From positions 776,977 through 840,976 of the forward strand of contig CAVORP010000009.1 in assembly GCA_963698645.1 (NCBI GenBank): a DNA stretch of 64,000 nt, in the 5' to 3' direction. The position numbers were made by a program, and so were the translations under genes. Shown piece by piece: positions 59,213 through 64,000 of the stretch (position 1 is the first letter of the stretch; each line of letters starts with the position of its first letter). The notes under the pieces are model-generated. The model had not been told where the DNA came from, did no database searches, and saw nothing but the letters and a program-made list of their open reading frames with translations. This DNA comes from Ovoidimarina sp963698645 (GTDB lineage: Bacteria; Pseudomonadota; Alphaproteobacteria; Rhodobacterales; Rhodobacteraceae).

Positions 59213-59875
59213 ATGGACGAACTTGACGAACTGCTGGAGCGCAATCGGCACTGGGCCGAGTCGGTCAAACTGGGCGATCCGGATTTCTTCCGGCAGCTGT
59301 CGCAGCAGCAGAATCCGCGCTACCTGTGGATCGGCTGTTCCGACTCACGGGTTCCGGCGAACCAGATTCTGGGTCTGCTGCCGGGCGAGATTTTCGTGCA
59401 TCGCAATGTCGCCAACGTCGTCGTGCATGCCGATCTGAATTGCCTCTCGGTACTGCAATTCGCGATCGACGTGCTCAAGGTCGAGCACATCATGCTGGTC
59501 GGGCACTACGGTTGCGGCGGCGTGCGTGCGGTGCTGGATGGCGCCCGTCTCGGGCTGGTCGACAACTGGCTACGCCATGTCGGCGACGTGCTGCAGAAGC
59601 ACCGCGAGGTGTTCACCGGAATCGACACCGCATCGATGCAGCATGCACGCTTGTGCGAGCTCAACGTGGTCGAGCAAGTCGTCAACATCTGCCAGACCAC
59701 GATCGTGCAGGACGCCTGGGACCGCGGACAGAAGCTGGCCGTACACGGTCTGGTCTACTCGCTGTTCGACGGCCGACTGCGTGACCTCGGCATCACCACG
59801 GCGCAGCACGGCGCGCTGACCGGCGCCTACGTGCGCGCCCTCGCCCGGCTGGGCGCCGCGCGCACTGGCTACTGA
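59213..59875 (+). CDS. can: Beta-class carbonic anhydrase
   Basis: 220 residues. Zinc and active-site motifs I-G-C-S-D-S-R-V-P (Cys and the Asp-Arg dyad) and G-H-Y-G-C-G-G-V (His and Cys) are in place. It interconverts CO2 and bicarbonate, supplying carboxylases such as the bicarbonate-using carbamoyl-phosphate synthase. E. coli Can is of the same size. Convergent with the DAHP synthase gene, ten bases between stops. Confidence 0.93.
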   Translation: MDELDELLERNRHWAESVKLGDPDFFRQLSQQQNPRYLWIGCSDSRVPANQILGLLPGEIFVHRNVANVVVHADLNCLSVLQFAIDVLKVEHIMLVGHYGCGGVRAVLDGARLGLVDNWLRHVGDVLQKHREVFTGIDTASMQHARLCELNVVEQVVNICQTTIVQDAWDRGQKLAVHGLVYSLFDGRLRDLGITTAQHGALTGAYVRALARLGAARTGY

Positions 59876-59885
59876 ACCAGGCGAA

Positions 59886-61268
59886 TCAGGTCAGGCCCGT
59901 CCCCGGTCGCGAACGAGCCGATTCCTCTTCCTGTACGCGACCGCGCTTGTGCACGATCATCATCGCCAATTCCAGCGACTGCTCGTAATTCAGGCGCGGA
60001 TCGACGCTGGACTTGTAGGCACGTTCCAGATCGGTCTCGGTGAGATCGCGCGCGCCGCCCATGCACTCGGTGACATTTTCGCCGGTCAATTCCAGATGCA
60101 CGCCGCCAAGCCGCGTTCCGGCAGCGGCATGGATATCGAAGCCCTGCTCGAGCTCGGCGCGGATGTTCTCGAAACGGCGCGTCTTGTAGCCATTCGCCGT
60201 GCTCTCGGTGTTGCCGTGCATCGGGTCGGCACACCACAACACGTTCCTGCCCTCGCACCGAACTGCTTCCAACAGTGGCGGCAGTGCCGCGGCGATCTTG
60301 CCCGCGCCCATGCGGTGGATTAGGGTCAGCTTGCCCGCCTCGTTGTGCGGATTCAGGAAGTCGATCACCGGCAGCAACTGGTCCGCAGTTACGCCTGGCC
60401 CCACTTTCAGCCCGACCGGATTCTGGATGCCACGGCAGTACTGCGCGTGCGCGCCATCGAGTGCCGCGGTACGCATGCCGATCCACGGAAAGTGCGTCGA
60501 CAGGTTGAACCAACCCGGATTGCGCGGCACCTGGCGCGTCACCGCTTCTTCGTAGTGCAGCAGCAAGGCCTCGTGCGAAGTGAAAAAGTCGACGCGGGTG
60601 AAGCTGCCAATCGGTTCTCCTGCCAGCGTCTCCATGAAGCGCACCGACTCGCCGATGGCTTCGACCATGCGCCGGTACTCGCGCTGCAGCGGCGAGTACT
60701 CGACCCAACCGAGATCCCAGTACTCGGGATGGTGCAGGTCGGCGAAGCCACCGTCGATCAGCGCGCGCACGAAGTTCATCGTCATCGCCGAATGCGCATG
60801 TGCGCGCAGCAAGCGTTCCGGGTCCGGGATACGCGCCTGCGCACTGAACTCCGGCGCATTGACGATGTCGCCGCGATAGCTCGGCAGCGACACCCCGTTG
60901 CGCTCCTCCAGATCGGTGGAGCGCGGCTTCGCGTACTGACCGGCGAAGCGACCGATACGCACCACCGGCAGCTTGAGGCCATGCACCAGGGCCACGCTCA
61001 TCTGCAGCAGCACCTTGAGGCGATTGGTGATCGTGGTCGAATCACACTCACCGAAACTCTCGGCGCAATCCCCCCCCTGCAGCAGGAAGCGTTTGCCTTC
61101 AGCGGCCTCCGCCAAGTGCCGCTTCAGGGTCAGGATCTCGAGCGACGTGACCAGCGGCGGCAAGCGGCGCAACTGCGCCATGCACCGTTCCAGATGTTCG
61201 GCATCCGGATACGTCGGCTGCTGCGCGGCGGGTCGATCGCGCCACTGCGCGGGCGTCCAGGTGGTCAT
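59886..61268 (-). CDS. 3-deoxy-7-phosphoheptulonate synthase, class II
   Basis: 460 residues, the class II (plant/Mycobacterium-type) length. L-L-Q-G-G-D-C-A-E-S-F near residue 64-74 carries the metal Cys; P-V-V-R-I-G-R-F-A-G-Q-Y-A-K-P-R-S, G-L-K-V-G-P-G and W-C-A-D-P-M-H-G-N-T are the PEP and metal sites. It catalyses the first step of the shikimate pathway. ATG 61268 is the family start; the longer frame above it runs into dsbB. Confidence 0.92.
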   Translation of the reverse strand: MTTWTPAQWRDRPAAQQPTYPDAEHLERCMAQLRRLPPLVTSLEILTLKRHLAEAAEGKRFLLQGGDCAESFGECDSTTITNRLKVLLQMSVALVHGLKLPVVRIGRFAGQYAKPRSTDLEERNGVSLPSYRGDIVNAPEFSAQARIPDPERLLRAHAHSAMTMNFVRALIDGGFADLHHPEYWDLGWVEYSPLQREYRRMVEAIGESVRFMETLAGEPIGSFTRVDFFTSHEALLLHYEEAVTRQVPRNPGWFNLSTHFPWIGMRTAALDGAHAQYCRGIQNPVGLKVGPGVTADQLLPVIDFLNPHNEAGKLTLIHRMGAGKIAAALPPLLEAVRCEGRNVLWCADPMHGNTESTANGYKTRRFENIRAELEQGFDIHAAAGTRLGGVHLELTGENVTECMGGARDLTETDLERAYKSSVDPRLNYEQSLELAMMIVHKRGRVQEEESARSRPGTGLT

Positions 61269-61297
61269 GCGTTCTGGTGTCCTGTCGAAGGCCGCAC

Positions 61298-61804
61298 TCA
61301 ACGGACGCGGCGAAAACCGTAGTAGAGCGCCGCAATGAAGAAGGCGATGAAACAGAACAACACCCAATTCGGCATGGACAGCCCGAGGAAGGTCCAGTCG
61401 ATCACGCCACAATCCTGATCGCGGATGAAGACGGTCTTCAATACCTTCAACGCATCGAAGTATTCAAGCGCATATTGCAGCGACGGGGCGCAACCGTCGA
61501 GTTCTTCGGGCGACAGACTCTGCAGGTACACATGCCGCCCCGCGATGTAGATGCCGAATGCAGCCCACAGCGCGGTCAGCGCGCCGTACACACGCCAGCC
61601 CCAGGCCTTGGGGGCATGCAGCGCGGCGATCAGTGCGGTCAGCCCCACGGCGCACACGAACACACGTTGCACCATGCACAACATGCACGGCTCGAAGCCC
61701 TGCACGTACTCTGCGTAGAAGGCATAGCCCATCAGTCCAGCGCAGATCAGGAAGGCTGCGAAGAACGCGGTGCGGTTGCTCCAGCCGAGCGGATTGAGAC
61801 TCAT
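61298..61804 (-). CDS. dsbB: Disulfide bond formation protein B
   Basis: 168 residues with four membrane spans. The first periplasmic loop holds the Cys pair F-E-P-C-M-L-C (C-x-x-C), the second loop the E-L-D-G-C-A-P-S Cys. It reoxidises DsbA and passes electrons to ubiquinone. It ends 29 bases before the DAHP synthase start on the same strand. Confidence 0.92.
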   Translation of the reverse strand: MSLNPLGWSNRTAFFAAFLICAGLMGYAFYAEYVQGFEPCMLCMVQRVFVCAVGLTALIAALHAPKAWGWRVYGALTALWAAFGIYIAGRHVYLQSLSPEELDGCAPSLQYALEYFDALKVLKTVFIRDQDCGVIDWTFLGLSMPNWVLFCFIAFFIAALYYGFRRVR

Positions 61805-61839
61805 GGAATTCCCTCATGTGCTGATGCCGAAAGACGAAA

Positions 61840-61865
61840 AGGCCCCGGTCTTTCGACCGAGGCCT
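61840..61865 (-). terminator. Intrinsic terminator of the ribosomal alpha operon
   Basis: Minus-strand AGGCCTCGGTC-GAAA-GACCGGGGCCT (one internal mismatch) followed by TTTTCG, 28 bases past the rplQ stop. Confidence 0.8.
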
Positions 61866-61893
61866 CTGCGCAGAAGTTCACCGCGACGAGAGC

Positions 61894-62277
61894 TTACGCT
61901 TCGGCGGTGGCTTCGACTTGCGGACGGTCGACCAGTTCCACGTAGGCCATCGGCGCGGCATCACCGGCGCGGAACCCGCACTTGAGGATACGCAGGTAGC
62001 CGCCCTTGCGCTCGCGATAACGCGGGCCGAGTTCGGTGAACAACACACCGACAGCGGCCTTGTCGCGCAGACGATCGAAGGCGAGGCGGCGGTTGGCGAC
62101 GCCATCGACCTTGGCGAGCGTAATCAGCGGCTCGGCAACGCGACGGAGTTCCTTGGCCTTGGGCAGGGTGGTCTTGATCAGACCGTGCACGAACAGCGAT
62201 GTGGCCATGTTCTTGAACATGGCTTCGCGGTGCGAGCTGGTGCGGTTGAATTTGCGACCGGATTTGAGGTGGCGCAT
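61894..62277 (-). CDS. rplQ: 50S ribosomal protein L17
   Basis: 127 residues. M-R-H-L-K-S-G-R-K-F-N-R-T-S-S-H-R is the L17 opening, and G-G-Y-L-R-I-L-K the conserved central strand. Last gene of the rpsK-rpsD-rpoA-rplQ run. Confidence 0.96.
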   Translation of the reverse strand: MRHLKSGRKFNRTSSHREAMFKNMATSLFVHGLIKTTLPKAKELRRVAEPLITLAKVDGVANRRLAFDRLRDKAAVGVLFTELGPRYRERKGGYLRILKCGFRAGDAAPMAYVELVDRPQVEATAEA

Positions 62278-62296
62278 AAGTAATTTCCTTTGTGCC

Positions 62297-63292
62297 TCAG
62301 CCCAGCATGCCGTGTTGCACGCCGGCCGGGGGCCAGTTTTCGAGCTTCATGCCAAGCGAGAGACCGCGGGCCGCGAGCACTTCCTTGATCTCGGTGAGCG
62401 ACTTCTTGCCGAGGTTCGGCGTCTTCAGCAGCTCGACCTCGGTGCGCTGCACCAGGTCTCCGATGTAGTAGATGCTCTCGGCCTTCAGGCAGTTCGCCGA
62501 ACGGACGGTGAGTTCGAGGTCGTCAATGGGACGCATCAGCAGCGGGTCGATGCCGGTGGCGGCGGGCTTCGCGGCGGCGCTTTCGCGACGCGTGAAGTCG
62601 CCGAACACCGACAGCTGGTCGGCAAGGATGTCGGCAGCGCGACGCACTGCTTCTTCCGCTTCGATGGTGCCGTTGGTCTCGATGTCGAGCACGAGCTTGT
62701 CGAGATCGGTGCGCTGTTCGACGCGGGCGTTGTCGACTTCGAAGGCGACGCGACGGATCGGGCTGAAGCTCGCATCGAGCTGCAGACGACCGATCGGGCG
62801 CGATTCCTCGTCCGGGCGGCGACGCGACAGTGCCGGCTGGTAGCCGACGCCGCGCGCGATGCGCAAGCGCATGCTGATCTGCGTGTCCTTGGTCAGGTGG
62901 CAGATCACGTGCTCCGGATTGATGATCTCGACGCTGTGGTCAACCTTGATGTCGCCAGCGGTGACGACACCAGGACCCTTCTTGACCAGGGTCAGCAAGG
63001 TCTCGTCATGGCCGTGCATGCGCAGCGCTACGTCTTTCAGATTGAGCAGGACTTCTATGACGTCCTCCTGCAAGCCTTCAAGCGTCGTGTACTCGTGCAG
63101 GACATTGTCGATCTCGACTTCGGTAATGGCACAGCCCGGAATCGATGAGAGCAGCACGCGACGAAGCGCGTTGCCGAGCGTGTGGCCGAACCCGCGCTCG
63201 AGCGGTTCGACCGCGACGCGCGCGCGGTTGGGCGCGAGCCGCTCGGCAGTGATGCCGCGGGCGCGCATGACGCTGGTAGCGTTTGCAACCAT
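62297..63292 (-). CDS. rpoA: DNA-directed RNA polymerase subunit alpha
   Basis: 331 residues. The N-terminal dimerisation domain (E-P-L-E-R-G-F-G-H-T-L-G-N-A-L-R-R-V-L) and the C-terminal domain (E-L-T-V-R-S-A-N-C-L-K, then N-L-G-K-K-S-L-T-E-I-K) are both complete. It scaffolds RNA polymerase assembly and contacts UP elements and activators. Spacing to rplQ is 19 bases, to rpsD 18. Confidence 0.96.
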   Translation of the reverse strand: MVANATSVMRARGITAERLAPNRARVAVEPLERGFGHTLGNALRRVLLSSIPGCAITEVEIDNVLHEYTTLEGLQEDVIEVLLNLKDVALRMHGHDETLLTLVKKGPGVVTAGDIKVDHSVEIINPEHVICHLTKDTQISMRLRIARGVGYQPALSRRRPDEESRPIGRLQLDASFSPIRRVAFEVDNARVEQRTDLDKLVLDIETNGTIEAEEAVRRAADILADQLSVFGDFTRRESAAAKPAATGIDPLLMRPIDDLELTVRSANCLKAESIYYIGDLVQRTEVELLKTPNLGKKSLTEIKEVLAARGLSLGMKLENWPPAGVQHGMLG

Positions 63293-63310
63293 GGTGATTG
63301 GGCTCTCCGG

Positions 63311-63937
63311 TTACTTCGAGTACAACTCGACGATGAGGTTCTCGTTGATGTCCGACGGCAAGTCCGCGCGGTCAGGCGCAACCTTGAACGTGCCGGCCAT
63401 CTTCTTCGCGTCCACTTCGACCCATCCCGGCGTCAGGTCCATCTCCTGGGACAGGGTCAGCGCTTCCTGGATACGCAATTGCTTGCGCGCGCCTTCGGCC
63501 ACGGCGACTTCATCGCCCGCCTTTACCTGGTAGGAAGCAAGATTGACCTTCTTGCCATTGACAGTGATCGACTTGTGCGCGACCAACTGGCGCGCACCGG
63601 CACGCGTCACCGCGAAACCCATGCGGAAAACGACGTTGTCGAGACGGCTTTCGAGCAAGCGCAGCAGGTTTTCGCCGGTTGCGCCCTTGAGATTCGAAGC
63701 CTTCGCGTAGTACAGACGGAATTGCCGTTCGAGCAGACCGTAGATGCGCTTCACCTTCTGCTTCTCACGAAGCTGTACGGCGTAGTCAGACATCTTGCCC
63801 TTTTTGGCAGCACCATGCTGACCGGGCTTCTGTTCGAGCTTGCACTTCGAGTCCAGCGCGCGCGCCGGGCTCTTGAGACTGAGGTCGGCACCTTCACGGC
63901 GCGCGAGCTTGCAGGTAGGACCAATATAACGAGCCAT
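63311..63937 (-). CDS. rpsD: 30S ribosomal protein S4
   Basis: 208 residues. M-A-R-Y-I-G-P-T-C-K-L-A-R-R-E-G-A-D-L, G-Q-H-G and the S4 RNA-binding domain (R-L-D-N-V-V-F-R-M-G-F) are diagnostic. In E. coli it represses the alpha operon by binding its leader, which lies outside this window. Confidence 0.96.
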   Translation of the reverse strand: MARYIGPTCKLARREGADLSLKSPARALDSKCKLEQKPGQHGAAKKGKMSDYAVQLREKQKVKRIYGLLERQFRLYYAKASNLKGATGENLLRLLESRLDNVVFRMGFAVTRAGARQLVAHKSITVNGKKVNLASYQVKAGDEVAVAEGARKQLRIQEALTLSQEMDLTPGWVEVDAKKMAGTFKVAPDRADLPSDINENLIVELYSK

Positions 63938-63949
63938 GGCAATTCTTCC

Positions 63950-64000
63950 TTAGACGCGACGCTTCTTCGGCGGGCGGCAGCCGTTGTGCGGGATCGGCGT
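63950..64000 (-). CDS. rpsK: 30S ribosomal protein S11 (C-terminal end only)
   Basis: The last 16 codons are in the window: T-P-I-P-H-N-G-C-R-P-P-K-K-R-R-V then TAA at 63952-63950. This is the invariant S11 tail. The rest lies beyond the right edge; rpsD starts 12 bases downstream. Confidence 0.92.
   Translation of the reverse strand, partial: TPIPHNGCRPPKKRRV

Noticed and set aside
56755..59268. An 837-codon minus-strand frame opposite the permease gene
   Set aside because: Gln/Arg/His-rich without motifs, while the plus strand encodes a coherent permease with membrane spans.

Overview
The window is high-GC (roughly two-thirds G+C) bacterial chromosome. Its gene content and order are those of a gammaproteobacterium of the Xanthomonadales/Lysobacterales. 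The supporting blocks are tig-clpP-clpX-lon-hupB-(tRNA)-ppiD, gloB-mltD, an acyl-CoA ligase next to lysS-prfB-recJ-rpfE-greA-carB-x-carA-dapB, class II DAHP synthase, and the rpsK-rpsD-rpoA-rplQ end of the ribosomal alpha operon. No phage, insertion sequence, integrase or CRISPR array is visible. Most of the window is a housekeeping backbone with a few accessory insertions.

Layout. 0-8 kb: the end of an outer-membrane beta-barrel protein, a PP2C phosphatase convergent with a membrane Ser/Thr kinase, dnaQ, rnhA, a degenerate methyltransferase, gloB, mltD, fabI. 7.8-16.4 kb: the protein quality-control block (ppiD, tRNA-Asp, tRNA-Val, hupB, lon, clpX, clpP, tig). 16.4-17.2 kb: six tRNA genes with two clear promoters. 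17.5-21.5 kb: an accessory unit with a membrane-spanning AraC-type regulator carrying a CBM9-like periplasmic domain, a secreted beta-helix-like protein and a decayed tandem copy of it. 21.7-22.4 kb: csrA and three tRNAs. 22.6-38.5 kb: fadD/rpfB, lysS, prfB, recJ, rpfE, greA, carB, a secreted Sm-like protein, carA, dapB, kdsA, pyrG. 38.6-46 kb: parE, a secreted heparinase II/III-like enzyme, an AlkA-like glycosylase and a penicillin acylase family protein. 46-51.5 kb: a pseudouridine synthase, a DUF2058 protein, slyX, a PHP-type phosphatase and the UDP-xylose pathway (uxs, ugd), then an FKBP isomerase. 51.7-64 kb: rpsF-rpsR-rplI, an IscA-type protein, asnS, an SDR, a secreted protein coupled to an orphan FtsX-type permease, carbonic anhydrase, DAHP synthase, dsbB and the alpha operon.

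How genes work together. clpP/clpX/lon/tig/ppiD/hupB form a proteostasis and nucleoid block. carA/carB supply carbamoyl phosphate. dapB, kdsA, fabI, mltD and the ugd-uxs pair serve envelope or polysaccharide synthesis. The acyl-CoA ligase and rpfE flank a locus that in Xanthomonas also carries the DSF genes rpfF/C/G. Those genes are absent here.

Quality caveat. Between about 20.5 and 54.6 kb, at least nine genes, several essential (carA, carB, asnS, prfB), are broken by single-base insertions or deletions that leave the protein otherwise well conserved. recJ has about seven in 0.8 kb. Sequencing or assembly error is the simplest explanation. These genes are annotated over their full extent with the break noted. 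The prfB in-frame TGA, by contrast, is the genuine programmed +1 frameshift.

The observations that seem least explained are a shared C-terminal F-x-N-(G/S)-F-E ending on three secreted proteins, the CBM9-like/TM/AraC regulator beside two of them, the secreted Sm-like protein lodged between carA and carB, and the short rpf locus. No intergenic stretch exceeds 300 bases. The longest, 52876-53167, holds little beyond leader sequence.
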